Origin: Klebsiella sp. BIGb0407
Lineage (GTDB): Bacteria; Pseudomonadota; Gammaproteobacteria; Enterobacterales; Enterobacteriaceae
Length of the DNA stretch: 64,000 bases
Assembly (NCBI RefSeq): GCF_024807845.1
Contig: NZ_JANUEQ010000003.1
Span: 310,001 to 374,000 of the forward strand
Reading direction: 5' to 3'
Part shown: one piece after another, positions 1-9,441 of the stretch
Layout of the letters: every line of letters begins with the position of its first letter
Numbering within the stretch: position 1 is the first letter of the stretch
Position numbers and translations under genes: made by a program
The notes under the pieces: generated by a model
The model's input: the letters and a program-made list of their open reading frames with translations, nothing else
Databases searched by the model: none
What the model was told of the DNA's origin: nothing

Positions 1-834
1 CAGGCACCAGAGATTACCTGGCCTGACGGGAAAAAAATGGCGCTCTATATCGCCATCAATCTTGAGCATTTTGCTTTCGGCAGCCCGGAAGGGGCGAAGC
101 TATCCCGGGCTGCAAACTCGCTGGATATTCTTAACTACAGCTGGCGGGATTACGGTAACCGGGTGGGGGCCTGGCATCTGGCCGATTTATTCGAATCCTT
201 AGCGATTCCCCCGGCGGTTATCTGTAATACCTCAATTATTGATTACTGCCCGGACTTGCTGGAACGCTGGCTTGCGATTCCGGGCAGTGAATTAATCGGC
301 CACGGCCATACGAACTCACAGCGCCAGGGGGATTTGAGCCCTGCCGATGAAGAGCGGTTAATTCAATACTGTCAGAAACGTTTAACCGATTTTCAGGGCA
401 AACCGGTGGCTGGCTGGTTGTCTCCCTGGATCTCGGAAAGTCAGCAGACTCCTGATTTTCTTAAACGCCAGGGCTTTAGCTACAACCTGAACTGGGCCCA
501 TGACGATATGCCTACCTGGATGCAAACGGAAGAAGGGCCGCTGTTATCCCTCCCCTATCCACAAGAGATTAATGATATTCCGACCATTATTCCTAACGGT
601 GCCTCTATCAAACTGTTCTGCCGCATGATTGAGGATCAATTTAGTGAACTGAAACAACGCAGCCAGCGCAGCGCACAAATAATGGGCATTGCCTTACACC
701 CTTATATTGTCGGTCAGCCGTTCCGTTTTTATCAGTTAAAGCAGACCCTGCGTCATCTGATAGAGCAGCGCAATGATATCTGGCTGACAACGCCTTCAGC
801 TATCGCCCGGTCGTTTTCGTCCCAGGCTTCATAA
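1..834 (+). CDS. Polysaccharide deacetylase family protein (PuuE/allantoinase-like), 5' end outside window
   Basis: The reading frame is open from base 1, so the gene starts before the window. The ATG at 37 is internal, because the residues before it (APEITWPDGKK) already belong to the family's conserved N-terminal stretch. The protein has the NLEHF segment and a GHGHTN motif near residue 100 that are typical of the PuuE-like branch of the NodB superfamily. The classical TFDDG motif is absent. Members hydrolyse C-N bonds (allantoinase) or act as deacetylases, and the substrate here is unknown. The next genes encode an ABC importer and three amidohydrolases, so a role in breakdown of a nitrogen-rich ring compound fits, but a 243-bp gap with its own promoter separates it from them. 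The family call is fairly sure and the substrate is not. Confidence 0.75.
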   Translation, partial: QAPEITWPDGKKMALYIAINLEHFAFGSPEGAKLSRAANSLDILNYSWRDYGNRVGAWHLADLFESLAIPPAVICNTSIIDYCPDLLERWLAIPGSELIGHGHTNSQRQGDLSPADEERLIQYCQKRLTDFQGKPVAGWLSPWISESQQTPDFLKRQGFSYNLNWAHDDMPTWMQTEEGPLLSLPYPQEINDIPTIIPNGASIKLFCRMIEDQFSELKQRSQRSAQIMGIALHPYIVGQPFRFYQLKQTLRHLIEQRNDIWLTTPSAIARSFSSQAS

Positions 835-984
835 ACAGACAAGATAAGCACCATTCAGGCAGCAACTGAACTAAAAAAGTGCAGGGTCCTGAGAATAACG
901 GTTCACCGGCCACCGGTAAAACAGACCAATACCACTTTAGAGTACCTATGACATCAGTCCCTGACCGGGCGGCCTCTCTGATAG

Positions 985-999
985 CCTGATTCAATCAGG
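985..999 (+). other. Small perfect inverted repeat upstream of the sigma-54 promoter
   Basis: CCTGATT-C-AATCAGG is a 7-bp inverted repeat with a one-base centre, 12 bp before the -24 element at 1012. It could be an operator (for example for the GntR regulator at the end of the operon) or a chance palindrome. Farther upstream, at 848-853, GCACCA resembles half of an NtrC site, but no good partner half follows it. Confidence 0.3.
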
Positions 1000-1010
1000 A
1001 TTAAGCAACC

Positions 1011-1026
1011 TGGCACCGTTATTGCA
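1011..1026 (+). promoter_or_regulatory. Sigma-54 (-24/-12) promoter for the ABC/amidohydrolase operon
   Basis: TGGCACCGTTATTGCA matches the RpoN consensus (TGGCACG-N4-TTGCW) at every position but the seventh, with GG and GC at the correct 10-bp distance. Transcription would start near 1037, about 40 bp before the first ATG, which is a normal leader length. It implies control by an enhancer-binding activator, most simply NtrC under nitrogen limitation, although a complete NtrC palindrome is not evident upstream. Confidence 0.7.
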
Positions 1027-1077
1027 GATATGAATAAGATTGCTAGCAATATTACTAACAAAACAACTGGGTGATGA

Positions 1078-2664
1078 ATGATGAAAAAATTACTGTTATC
1101 GCTGTTGATTGGAAGCGTTGTTGCCGTGACTTCACACACTGCCAGTGCGGAAAATGTTATCCGCTGGGCAACCGATGCTGATATCCCAACTCTTGACCCG
1201 GATGCCTATGCTTCAACCAAAGCATTAACCTTCCAGAACCATATTTATGAAGGGCTGGTACAACGTGACCAAGATCTTAAAATCCAGCCATGGCTGGCGA
1301 CGAGCTGGGAACAGCTTGACGACACCACTCTGCGCTTTAAACTGCGTGAAGGGGTAAAGTTCCACAACGGTAATGAGTTTACCGCCGACGATGTGGTAGC
1401 CTCAGTTGCCCGTATCACCGACCCGGCCTCCGGCGTACGGGCCAATGCCTCGACGATTAAAGATGCGGTCGCGGTCGATAAACATACCGTTGATATACAT
1501 CTGGTGAAAAAAACCGGTATTGCCCTGAATGAATTAACCGGGGTGATGATTATGAGCAAGCCCTGGCTTGCCGAGCATAATGCCCTGAAGCCCACTGATA
1601 TCAGTCAGGGAACCGAAGGCTATGCAACCAATAATACCAATGGTACCGGCCCTTATATTTTACAAAGCCGTCAGCGCGATACCCAAATGGTGCTGGTCAA
1701 AAACCCCGAATGGTGGAATACCACTGCTGGCGGCAACGTTGATAAAATCATTTTTAAACCCGTCACCTCAGATGCAACCCGTCTTTCCGGTTTATTAGCC
1801 GGGGAATATGATCTCGTGACTTCAGTACCCCTGCAGGATATTCCGCGTCTGCAAAGCAATCCAAAATTGAATATGCAAGTCAGCCCTTCACTGCGCGTCG
1901 ATTATTTAAGTCTTAATCTTCGTGACCAGTTGAATGCTAAAAATGACAAAGCGGAAAACCCGTTAAAAGATCTTCGGGTACGTCAGGCAATGCTGATGGC
2001 GATTAATCGTGATGCCATTACGCAAAAGGTGATGCGCGGTTTGACTATCCCGACCGATAACTATTTAGCCCCGGATATTCCTGGTTATAATGCTGATGCA
2101 GCACCAAAAATTAGCTATGACCCGACAAAAGCCCGAGCGCTACTGACCGAGGCAGGCTATCCGAATGGCTTTAACCTCACCTTCGACTGCCCGGAAGGCA
2201 CCTATATTAATGCCGTTCAGTGGTGTCAGGCGGTGCAAAGTTACTGGTCGAAAATTGGCATTAAAACGACGCTGAATATGCATCCGGCCAGTGTGTATGA
2301 CCCGATTATTGTTAATGGACGAACCGATGTTGGCGTGCTCGGCTGGGCCAACCTGCCAATTATGGATCCGTACAGTGTCGCCGTTCAGCTCTTACATACC
2401 AATGATGGCAAAAATATGGGTACCTTTAATATTCCCCGTTATAGCAATCTTGAGGTGGATAGCCTGATAGATCAGTCCGTTGGTGAACTGGATAATACCA
2501 AGCGTCTTGCCCTACTCAGTGAAGCGGTCGGTAAAGCCAACCAGGACTTGCCATTCTTACCGATGCATTTTGAGCCGGTAGTCTGGGCGGTAGGTAAAAA
2601 TCTCGATATTAAGCAAACCCCGGATAATATTCAGCGTCTGTGGTACGCAACGATAAAACAATAA
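1078..2664 (+). CDS. ABC transporter periplasmic substrate-binding protein, family 5 (dipeptide/nickel type)
   Basis: This is the solute receptor of the importer encoded by the following four genes. A Sec signal peptide covers residues 1-24 (lysines, hydrophobic core, then SHTASA before ENVIRW). The mature part has the family-5 features IRWATDADIPTLDP near the N-terminus and LREGVKFHNGNEFTADDV. The length of 528 aa is normal for DppA/OppA-like receptors. Two consecutive ATGs (1078 and 1081) are both possible starts, and this does not change the mature protein. The 137-bp gap to the permease gene is the largest in the operon. The ligand cannot be read from the sequence. Coupling to three amidohydrolases suggests a cyclic amide or N-heterocycle rather than a peptide. 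Confidence 0.9.
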   Translation: MMKKLLLSLLIGSVVAVTSHTASAENVIRWATDADIPTLDPDAYASTKALTFQNHIYEGLVQRDQDLKIQPWLATSWEQLDDTTLRFKLREGVKFHNGNEFTADDVVASVARITDPASGVRANASTIKDAVAVDKHTVDIHLVKKTGIALNELTGVMIMSKPWLAEHNALKPTDISQGTEGYATNNTNGTGPYILQSRQRDTQMVLVKNPEWWNTTAGGNVDKIIFKPVTSDATRLSGLLAGEYDLVTSVPLQDIPRLQSNPKLNMQVSPSLRVDYLSLNLRDQLNAKNDKAENPLKDLRVRQAMLMAINRDAITQKVMRGLTIPTDNYLAPDIPGYNADAAPKISYDPTKARALLTEAGYPNGFNLTFDCPEGTYINAVQWCQAVQSYWSKIGIKTTLNMHPASVYDPIIVNGRTDVGVLGWANLPIMDPYSVAVQLLHTNDGKNMGTFNIPRYSNLEVDSLIDQSVGELDNTKRLALLSEAVGKANQDLPFLPMHFEPVVWAVGKNLDIKQTPDNIQRLWYATIKQ

Positions 2665-2801
2665 TAAATGACAGTTTAAATATTTATATAACTAACATTT
2701 TCGGCCTGATAATCAGCTATTAAAATCATACTGTATAACGGTAACGCTATTTTATTTCACTGAATAATTAGTCAGGCCCTAATTTCATACTGGAGGCAAT
2801 A

Positions 2802-3764
2802 ATGTTTTTCTTATTGCGGAAGCTATTTCAGGCATTTTTTTTACTGATTGGGGTTGCCCTGATCTCGTTTGTTCTTTTTCAGTATCTTGGTGACCCGGTC
2901 GCTAATATGCTGCCAGAGAGTGCCACTCAAGCAGAAAGATTACAATTGCGTACCAGTCTTGGATTGAATGATCCGATGTTCGTTCAATTCTTAAATTATA
3001 TCACTCGGTTAATGCACGGTAATTTCGGCATCTCTTATTATAATCAACTGTCGGTATTTCAGTTAATTATCGAGCGTCTACCGGCAACCCTGGAATTAGT
3101 CTTTGTCTCTATCACTATCGCTTTGCTGGTCGGTATCCCGCTCGGCGTCTGGGTGGCCATTTCACCGAATAAATTTATGCGTGAAGCGGTGCAAATCATC
3201 TCTCTGATTGGCGTCTCGCTGCCCTGGTTCCTGATTGGCGTATTACTAATTATCGTTTTCTCGGTCTGGCTTGGCTGGCTTCCATCCAGCGGGCGAGGAG
3301 ACACAGTAAAAATAGGTTTCTGGAGTACCGGGTTACTTACCGCCACTGGACTCAAAGCGCTTATTCTCCCGGCGCTCTCACTGGCACTGTCGATGATTAC
3401 CATCATTATGCGGCTGGTGAGAACGGAAATGCTGGAGGTAATGAAAACCGAATATATTAAATTTGCCCGGGCTCGGGGAATAAAAAGCCATCGTATCTGG
3501 TTTTATCATGCTCTGAGAAATGCGTTATTACCGGTCGTTACCGTTATTGGTCTGGAAATTGGAGGCTTAATTGCTTTTGCTATCGTCATTGAAACTGTTT
3601 TCCAATGGCCGGGTATGGGGCTGTTATTAATTCAGTCAATTAACTATGTTGATGTCCCGGTATTATCCGGATACCTGTTATTTATTGCCTTTATTTTTAT
3701 CGTTATCAACACCATCGTCGATTTATTGTATTACTTGATCGATCCGCGTATGCGCGCACAATAA
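2802..3764 (+). CDS. ABC transporter permease, DppB/GsiC type
   Basis: Inner-membrane permease of the family-5 importer, 320 aa. It has an N-terminal membrane helix (residues 9-29), the periplasmic segment with ESATQAERLQLRTSLGLNDP typical of DppB-like subunits, then five further hydrophobic segments. The cytoplasmic EAA coupling loop lies around EYIKFARARG (217-226), where the ATPases dock. An SD (GGAGG) stands just before the ATG. It is followed after 9 bp by its partner permease, so the two are surely co-translated and form the heterodimeric channel. Confidence 0.92.
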   Translation: MFFLLRKLFQAFFLLIGVALISFVLFQYLGDPVANMLPESATQAERLQLRTSLGLNDPMFVQFLNYITRLMHGNFGISYYNQLSVFQLIIERLPATLELVFVSITIALLVGIPLGVWVAISPNKFMREAVQIISLIGVSLPWFLIGVLLIIVFSVWLGWLPSSGRGDTVKIGFWSTGLLTATGLKALILPALSLALSMITIIMRLVRTEMLEVMKTEYIKFARARGIKSHRIWFYHALRNALLPVVTVIGLEIGGLIAFAIVIETVFQWPGMGLLLIQSINYVDVPVLSGYLLFIAFIFIVINTIVDLLYYLIDPRMRAQ

Positions 3765-3773
3765 GGAGCAATA

Positions 3774-4742
3774 ATGCAACCTCAACATTACTCCCAGAGT
3801 GAGACCAAAGAGAAATTAACCACGCGTCTCCTCACCCGCTGGCGGACATTTTCTGATAGCGATTTTGTCTGGTTATTCTGGCAGAGCAAAAGCGCGGTGA
3901 TTGCGTTTTTCTGTTGCATGCTGATTCTGTTTTGCTCTTTATTCAGCCACTGGATAGCGCCGCATAATGTTTTTGATACGTCCAGTTTTGATTTAATGGA
4001 TTCTGAGTTACCGCCTTTCTGGATTAACGGCGGCGACCCGAAATTCTGGCTGGGTACCGATGTGCAAGGGCGGGATATCCTTTCGCTGATGCTTTATGGG
4101 CTTAATATTTCACTGATCATCGGTGGTTTAAGCGTGCTCGCCGCCGTAATTCTTGGTGTCACATTAGGGGTCTTGAGCGGTTATTTCGGCGGCATCGTCG
4201 ATACCGTTATTATGCGTTTTGCCGATGCGATGCTCAGTATTCCAACCATTATGTTCACCTTACTGGTGAGCGGTGTGGCCCGAGTCGTTATTCCTAAAGA
4301 ATATATCGGCCACTTTGCCCCGATGATCCTGATAGGTGCCATCGCCTTAACCGGCTGGATGCAGTATGCCCGTACGGTACGCGGTTTGACGCTACTGGAA
4401 AAAGGCCGTGAGTATGTGATGGCGTCCCAAATCAGTGGAGGCAGCCCGCTGCATATTATGCTGCGCCATATCGTTCCTAATGTGATGCGTCCGGTACTGG
4501 TGATGGCCACATTGCACCTGGGCGTCGCCATTTTAACCGAAGCGACGATGTCATTCCTCGGTGTCGGCATGCCGCCGGATCAGCCCTCATTAGGGACCCT
4601 AATCAACGAAGGTAATCAGTATCTGTTTTCCGGACAGTGGTGGACGGTGTTATTCCCGGCAAGCTTACTGGTGATTCTTTCCTTGTCATTTAACGTACTC
4701 GGCGACTGGTTACTGAATACGCTAAACCCCAAACTCCGCTAA
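3774..4742 (+). CDS. ABC transporter permease, DppC/GsiD type
   Basis: Second inner-membrane permease, 322 aa. It has the long cytoplasmic N-terminus and first membrane helix usual for DppC-like subunits, then the LGTDVQGRDILSLMLYG segment that is a hallmark of this branch. The coupling loop lies around GREYVMASQISGGSPLHIM, followed by HIVPNVMRPV. It begins 9 bp after the preceding permease with an AAGGAG SD and is followed after 12 bp by the first ATPase. Pairing with the DppB-type subunit is certain from family knowledge, and substrate specificity is unknown. Confidence 0.92.
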   Translation: MQPQHYSQSETKEKLTTRLLTRWRTFSDSDFVWLFWQSKSAVIAFFCCMLILFCSLFSHWIAPHNVFDTSSFDLMDSELPPFWINGGDPKFWLGTDVQGRDILSLMLYGLNISLIIGGLSVLAAVILGVTLGVLSGYFGGIVDTVIMRFADAMLSIPTIMFTLLVSGVARVVIPKEYIGHFAPMILIGAIALTGWMQYARTVRGLTLLEKGREYVMASQISGGSPLHIMLRHIVPNVMRPVLVMATLHLGVAILTEATMSFLGVGMPPDQPSLGTLINEGNQYLFSGQWWTVLFPASLLVILSLSFNVLGDWLLNTLNPKLR

Positions 4743-4754
4743 GAGGATAACCTG

Positions 4755-5738
4755 ATGACCATTACCTCCTCTTCACTGCTGGAAGTAAAAAATTTAAGCA
4801 TTGAATTTCTGCACCGCAAGGGCAATTTACAGGCGATTCAGGAACTGTCTCTGACCATGCAACCGGGTGAAATACTCGGCATGGTAGGTGAGTCGGGTGC
4901 CGGTAAATCACTCACTGGTTCAGCGATTGCCGGGCTACTCCAGAGTCCCGGACGTATTCGCGAGGGTGAGATTTGGTTTAACGACAGGCGCATCGATAAT
5001 CTCAGCGAGGAGGAACGCCGCCTGCTGCGGGGAAAAGCAATTAGCTGCATTTTCCAGGATCCGCTGACCAGCCTTAACCCGGTGCTGACCGTCGGGCAGC
5101 AGCTGATCGAGACCATCAGAACCCATCTACCGCTGTCAGCCAGTGAAGCGAAAGCACGGGCTATCGCTTTACTGACCGAAGTGGGCATTAACAGCCCGGA
5201 ACAGCGTATTAATCAGTATCCCCACCAGCTTTCTGGCGGTATGCGTCAAAGGGTGGTCATCGCGCTGGCATTGTGTGTCGATCCGCAACTGGTGATTGCC
5301 GATGAGCCAACCACCGCGCTGGATGTTTCGGTTCAGGCACAGGTATTAAGTTTACTGCGTCGCCTGTGTGAACAGCATGGCACTGCGGTAATGCTGATAA
5401 CCCATGATATGGGCGTAGTGGCGGAAGTCTGTTCCCGCGTTGCCGTAATGTATGCCGGACGTATCGTTGAAACCGGTCCTATTGCCGAAGTGATTCGTCG
5501 GCCACAGCACCCTTATACCCGGGGACTTATCAGCGCGATTCCCTCAATGCGCGAACGCCGGGAAAATCTCACCCAGATTGACGGGGCAATGCCCAGACTG
5601 AATGCCCTGCCACAAGGCTGTGCTTTTAGCCCTCGCTGCCCTCATGCCAGCTCTAAATGTCACGAACAACAGCCCGTCATCCATCCTCATCATGGGGTGC
5701 AACTGGCCTGCTTCCACCCACAGGAGAGTTCATTATGA
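4755..5738 (+). CDS. ABC transporter ATP-binding protein, DppD/OppD type
   Basis: First of two ATPases powering the importer, 327 aa. Walker A is GESGAGKS (residues 45-52), the Q-loop is FQDPLTSLNP, the signature is LSGGMRQR, and Walker B is LVIADEPTTALD followed by the THDMG switch histidine. The C-terminal oligopeptide/dipeptide extension carries the cysteine cluster CAFSPRCPHASSKC, which in this family can bind an iron-sulfur cluster. The stop codon overlaps the start of the next ATPase gene (ATGA), a sign of translational coupling. Confidence 0.93.
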   Translation: MTITSSSLLEVKNLSIEFLHRKGNLQAIQELSLTMQPGEILGMVGESGAGKSLTGSAIAGLLQSPGRIREGEIWFNDRRIDNLSEEERRLLRGKAISCIFQDPLTSLNPVLTVGQQLIETIRTHLPLSASEAKARAIALLTEVGINSPEQRINQYPHQLSGGMRQRVVIALALCVDPQLVIADEPTTALDVSVQAQVLSLLRRLCEQHGTAVMLITHDMGVVAEVCSRVAVMYAGRIVETGPIAEVIRRPQHPYTRGLISAIPSMRERRENLTQIDGAMPRLNALPQGCAFSPRCPHASSKCHEQQPVIHPHHGVQLACFHPQESSL

Positions 5739-6763
5739 GTGAATCATCAGCTCATGAAATTGTGACCGTTCGCGATCTCCATATTCGCTTTAACCTCGGT
5801 CGGGAGAAAAAGACCTCGCTGTTCCGCCCGGCGGCAAAGAAGGAACTCCATGCGGTACGGGGAATAAACCTGACCATTCGGGCAGGCGAAACCTTCAGTA
5901 TTGTCGGTGAGTCCGGGTGCGGGAAATCAACGGTAGCTCGCGCCCTGGCGGGGGTTTATAAGCCTTCTGACGGCGAGATTCACTTTGCCTGGCAAGACAG
6001 TGCCGATAGCAACGGGCGTGAACAGAATGGCACCCAGATGATTTTCCAGGACCCTTATGCCAGCCTTAATCCCCGCTGGCGCATAGGACGTTCGATTGCA
6101 GAGCCGCTGGTACTGGCGAAAAAAATTGGCAATAGCCGCCAGGCGCGGCAGTACTGTGGCGAATTGCTGGAACAGGTTGGGCTCTCGGCCAAAGACTTGG
6201 ATAAGTTTCCCCATGAATTTTCGGGCGGGCAACGTCAGCGTATCTCGATTGCCCGCGCCCTGGCTACACAACCGAGCTTTTTGATTTGCGATGAGCCGAC
6301 CTCGGCTCTGGATGTATCAGTCCAGGCTCAGGTACTTAACTTGATGCGCAAGCTACAGCGCGAGCACGGCCTGACCTATTTCTTTATCAGCCACAATATG
6401 GCCGTTATTTCGCATATTTCTGACCGCGTCGGGGTGATGTATCTGGGGCGTATCGTAGAGCAAGGTAGCGTGGAAGAGATTTTCGCTCGCCCCGCTCATC
6501 CTTATACCCGGCTACTTATTGCCGCTATCCCGCAGTTCGATAGTCCGGAGGTCGTACGCGAGCCTATTCGCGGTGAAGCGCCAAGCCCGCTGGCACCCCC
6601 GCCGGGCTGTGCTTTTGCTCCCCGCTGCCCTTATGCAAAAGAGCGCTGCCACCAGTCTATGCCCCCGGCTTTTAGTCTCAGCGATAATCACCAAATCGAG
6701 TGCCATTTCCCCCTTGAGGTGATGGCGCACCACGACACAATTCCGTTAGCGCAGGTCTCTTAA
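5735..6763 (+). CDS. ABC transporter ATP-binding protein, DppF/OppF type
   Basis: Second ATPase, 342 aa from the ATG at 5735. That start overlaps the previous stop as ATGA and has a GGAGAG SD at 5723-5728. An open frame continues upstream to 5657, but this lies inside the DppD-like gene and is not coding. Motifs are Walker A GESGCGKS, FQDPYASLNPRW, the signature FSGGQRQR, Walker B LICDEPTSALDVS, and a C-terminal CAFAPRCPYAKERC cysteine cluster. The stop codon is directly followed by the ATG of the first amidohydrolase, so importer and catabolic enzymes form one transcription unit. Confidence 0.93.
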   Translation: MSESSAHEIVTVRDLHIRFNLGREKKTSLFRPAAKKELHAVRGINLTIRAGETFSIVGESGCGKSTVARALAGVYKPSDGEIHFAWQDSADSNGREQNGTQMIFQDPYASLNPRWRIGRSIAEPLVLAKKIGNSRQARQYCGELLEQVGLSAKDLDKFPHEFSGGQRQRISIARALATQPSFLICDEPTSALDVSVQAQVLNLMRKLQREHGLTYFFISHNMAVISHISDRVGVMYLGRIVEQGSVEEIFARPAHPYTRLLIAAIPQFDSPEVVREPIRGEAPSPLAPPPGCAFAPRCPYAKERCHQSMPPAFSLSDNHQIECHFPLEVMAHHDTIPLAQVS

Positions 6764-7954
6764 ATGAAACAATATTTGCTTACCGGGGTTACCCCTTTTG
6801 ACAGCCAGACGCCTGTTGATTTACTGCTTAAAGACGGAATCATTGCAGCCAGAGGCATCGCATTAGCCGCTCCTGACGGAGCGACAACTATCGATTGCCG
6901 GGGATTACAGCTGTTCCCTGGTTTTGTTGATGCCCATGCCCACCTGGATAAAACCTTACTGGGCCGGGATTGGTACATCAATGATGTTCCCCGCAGCCTG
7001 GGGGCGATGATTGAAAATGAACGTCATTATCGCAAGCAACAGCAACCCGACGCCCAGGTACAGTCTGAACGTATTGCCCGCGGGGGTATCGCCAGCGGTA
7101 CCTCATTTATTCGCACCCATGTTGATATTGATAACGAGATTGGCCTCGCTAATCTGGAAGGCGTGCTCGAAACGCGTCGCAAATTAGCCGGTTATGTCGA
7201 TATTGAAATAGTCGCTTTTCCGCAAAGCGGGATTTTGCAAAATCCCGGAACCGAGGCCCTGCTCGACCAGGCTTTAGCCATGGGAGCGGAATTAATAGGC
7301 GGACTTGACCCCTGCTCTTTTGACCGCGATCCGAGAAAGCACCTGGATATTATTTTTGAGCTGGCCTGCCGTCATAACAAAAAAATTGATATTCATCTTC
7401 ATGAACGTGGCGAGCTGGGGGCATTCAGTCTGGAACTGATCCTTGACTATACTCGCCGCTACCAGAAACAGAACGGCGTGACCCTGAGTCATGGTTTCTG
7501 TCTCGGCATGGTGGAAGCCTCTCAGCAGCAGTATTTTGCCGAACAGATGGCCGAACTAGGAGTCAGCGTGGCGACCACCGCCCCTTCTGATATTGCGGTC
7601 CCGCCATGGGAGTGTCTGGACAACGCAGGCGTTGCCATTTGTGCCGGTAATGATGGTGTACGCGATACCTGGAGCCCTTATGGAAATGGCGATATGTTAC
7701 AGCGGGCCGTCACCATGGGGTTACGTTACCGCTGGCGCAAAGACAGTGAAATACTACGTGCCGCCAAAACTATTACCGAAGGCGGTGCCCGAGTGATGGG
7801 GCTTAAAAATTACGGACTGGAGGTCGGCTGTCGGGCTGACTTAGTCCTGGTGCCGGGCAGAAGCATGGTCGAATCGCTGGTGGAACTGCCGACGGCCCGT
7901 ACCGTCTTTAAGCGTGGGGTATTGATTGCTGAGAATGGGGAGTGCTTATTTTGA
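6764..7954 (+). CDS. Cytosine deaminase-like amidohydrolase (first of three)
   Basis: Metal-dependent hydrolase of the CodA/AtzC branch, 396 aa, likely cytosolic. The first metal motif is present (FVDAHAHLDK, H58 and H60). Further expected ligands are the histidine of DIHLHERG, that of LSHGFCLG, and the aspartate of AGNDGVRDTW, which is also the arrangement of cytosine deaminase. It starts immediately after the DppF-type stop. About 1.5 kb downstream is a second enzyme of the same branch, so the two may act on successive intermediates or different substrates. The reaction is probably hydrolytic deamination or ring opening, but the substrate is not identifiable. Confidence 0.85.
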   Translation: MKQYLLTGVTPFDSQTPVDLLLKDGIIAARGIALAAPDGATTIDCRGLQLFPGFVDAHAHLDKTLLGRDWYINDVPRSLGAMIENERHYRKQQQPDAQVQSERIARGGIASGTSFIRTHVDIDNEIGLANLEGVLETRRKLAGYVDIEIVAFPQSGILQNPGTEALLDQALAMGAELIGGLDPCSFDRDPRKHLDIIFELACRHNKKIDIHLHERGELGAFSLELILDYTRRYQKQNGVTLSHGFCLGMVEASQQQYFAEQMAELGVSVATTAPSDIAVPPWECLDNAGVAICAGNDGVRDTWSPYGNGDMLQRAVTMGLRYRWRKDSEILRAAKTITEGGARVMGLKNYGLEVGCRADLVLVPGRSMVESLVELPTARTVFKRGVLIAENGECLF

Positions 7955-9441
7955 CAACAACTGTAACCCGCATCCGTGCCGCCTGGGTTGTCGGCTATCA
8001 GAACGGCGATCACTGCCTGTATCCTCAGGGCGAAGTGGTCTATCAGGGCGATAAAATTCTGTTTGTCGGCCACGACTATCCAGGCCGGGTTGATGAAGAA
8101 ATTAATGTCGGCAATGCGCTGGTTGGCCCGGGGTTTATCGATCTTGATGCGCTAGGAGACTTAGATACCACGGTACTGGCGTTTGATAATCAGCCAGGCT
8201 GGCGTAAAGGCCGGGTGGTGGCGCATGACTGGCAGCGCCGGGATCTCTACAGCCGCAGTCAGCTCGACTTCGCCAAACGCTATGCCTATAGCCAGTTACT
8301 GCGTAACGGTATCACCAGCTTTGCACCTATTACCTCGATTCTCTATCGCGAATGGGCTGAAGAGTTTGATGAGTACCTGTATGCGGCGGATGTGGCTGAA
8401 TCGCTGGGAGCGCGCGCCTGGCTGGGTCCGGCCTTTATGGCGGGATACTATGTCACCGATGAACAGGGTCAGATCAGTCGCCGGAAAGACCAAAAGCGAG
8501 CACATCAGGGGCTGGAAGATGCGCTCACTTTTGCTAACCGTATTCAGCAGCGTGGAGTTCCGACGCTCAGTGCAATGCTGGCTCCGGACAGAATTGAGGG
8601 AGGGGATCAGGTCTGGCTCAACGACCTCGCTCAACTGGTCAGTACTCTCGCCTGCCCCACCCGCTTGCACTGCTGTCAGAGCGAACTGGAGATCAATGAA
8701 ATTGCCCGGCGTTTTGGCGGTAAAAGCTCGCTGGCAGTACTGGAAGAGAGCGGGCTATTGAATCAGCATATGTTGCTCCCTCATGGCCAGTATTTAGGCG
8801 GTTCTCAACCTGATGCCGGGCGTGTCGAGGAGGATATTACCCGCCTGGCCCGTTCAGGTGCAACCGTTGTCAGCTGTCCGCTGGTCTCTGGCAGGCATGC
8901 AAAATATATGGAGTATCACCCGCGCTTTAAGCAATCTGGTATCAATATGGCGCTGGGAACCGATACCTTCCCGCCGGATATGTTCAGCAATATGCACATG
9001 GGCGTAGTGTTAAGCCGTGTGGTAAGCGGCGATATTTCTGCTGCTAATAGCGCGGACTATTACCGCATGGCAACCTTTGGCGGGGCAAAAGCGCTCGGAC
9101 GCGATGATTTAGGCCGACTGGCCGTCGGGTGTCAGGCGGATATGGTGGTGATTGACCTTAACCAGCCTGCTTTAGGGCAAATTTTCGACCCTATCGCCGC
9201 GCTGGTGCTGAACGGTAATGGCCGGGATGTGAAAGGTACTATTGTTGCCGGACGGAAGGTGTTCTGGGAAGGCGAAATGGTTCAGGCCGGATTCAGTCTT
9301 GATGAATTACATGCCGAGTCTCAGTCCGTTTTTCAGCACATTATCAGCACCTATCCTGAGCGAACCGTCGGTCATCCCCCGGTCTCCGAGATTGTACCGT
9401 CAACCTTTCCTCTACATCAGAAAGGAGCTAACCATGACTAA
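7951..9441 (+). CDS. Amidohydrolase family protein with altered N-terminal metal motif (second of three)
   Basis: About 496 aa, related to the ATZ/TRZ and SsnA-like branch. The TTG at 7951 overlaps the previous stop (TTGA) and has GGGGAG 8 bp upstream, so I prefer it to the GTG at 7942. The family's normal PGFxxxHxH metal motif is replaced by PGFIDLDALGDLD: both histidines are gone. Other features remain, namely the histidine of TRLHCCQSE, LPHG, and the GTDTFPPD aspartate. The C-terminal LGRLAVGCQADMVVID composite-sheet region is intact. It may bind one metal differently or act on an unusual substrate. The frame is intact over its whole length, so this is not simple decay. Confidence 0.8.
   Translation: MTTTVTRIRAAWVVGYQNGDHCLYPQGEVVYQGDKILFVGHDYPGRVDEEINVGNALVGPGFIDLDALGDLDTTVLAFDNQPGWRKGRVVAHDWQRRDLYSRSQLDFAKRYAYSQLLRNGITSFAPITSILYREWAEEFDEYLYAADVAESLGARAWLGPAFMAGYYVTDEQGQISRRKDQKRAHQGLEDALTFANRIQQRGVPTLSAMLAPDRIEGGDQVWLNDLAQLVSTLACPTRLHCCQSELEINEIARRFGGKSSLAVLEESGLLNQHMLLPHGQYLGGSQPDAGRVEEDITRLARSGATVVSCPLVSGRHAKYMEYHPRFKQSGINMALGTDTFPPDMFSNMHMGVVLSRVVSGDISAANSADYYRMATFGGAKALGRDDLGRLAVGCQADMVVIDLNQPALGQIFDPIAALVLNGNGRDVKGTIVAGRKVFWEGEMVQAGFSLDELHAESQSVFQHIISTYPERTVGHPPVSEIVPSTFPLHQKGANHD

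Noticed and set aside
37-39. ATG at 37 as true start of the deacetylase gene
   Set aside because: The frame is open to base 1 and encodes conserved family residues before this codon, so the start lies outside the window.
800-1139. Two short minus-strand frames (64 and 61 codons) upstream of the SBP gene
   Set aside because: They overlap the sigma-54 promoter and neighbouring coding ends, and have no SD or recognisable product.
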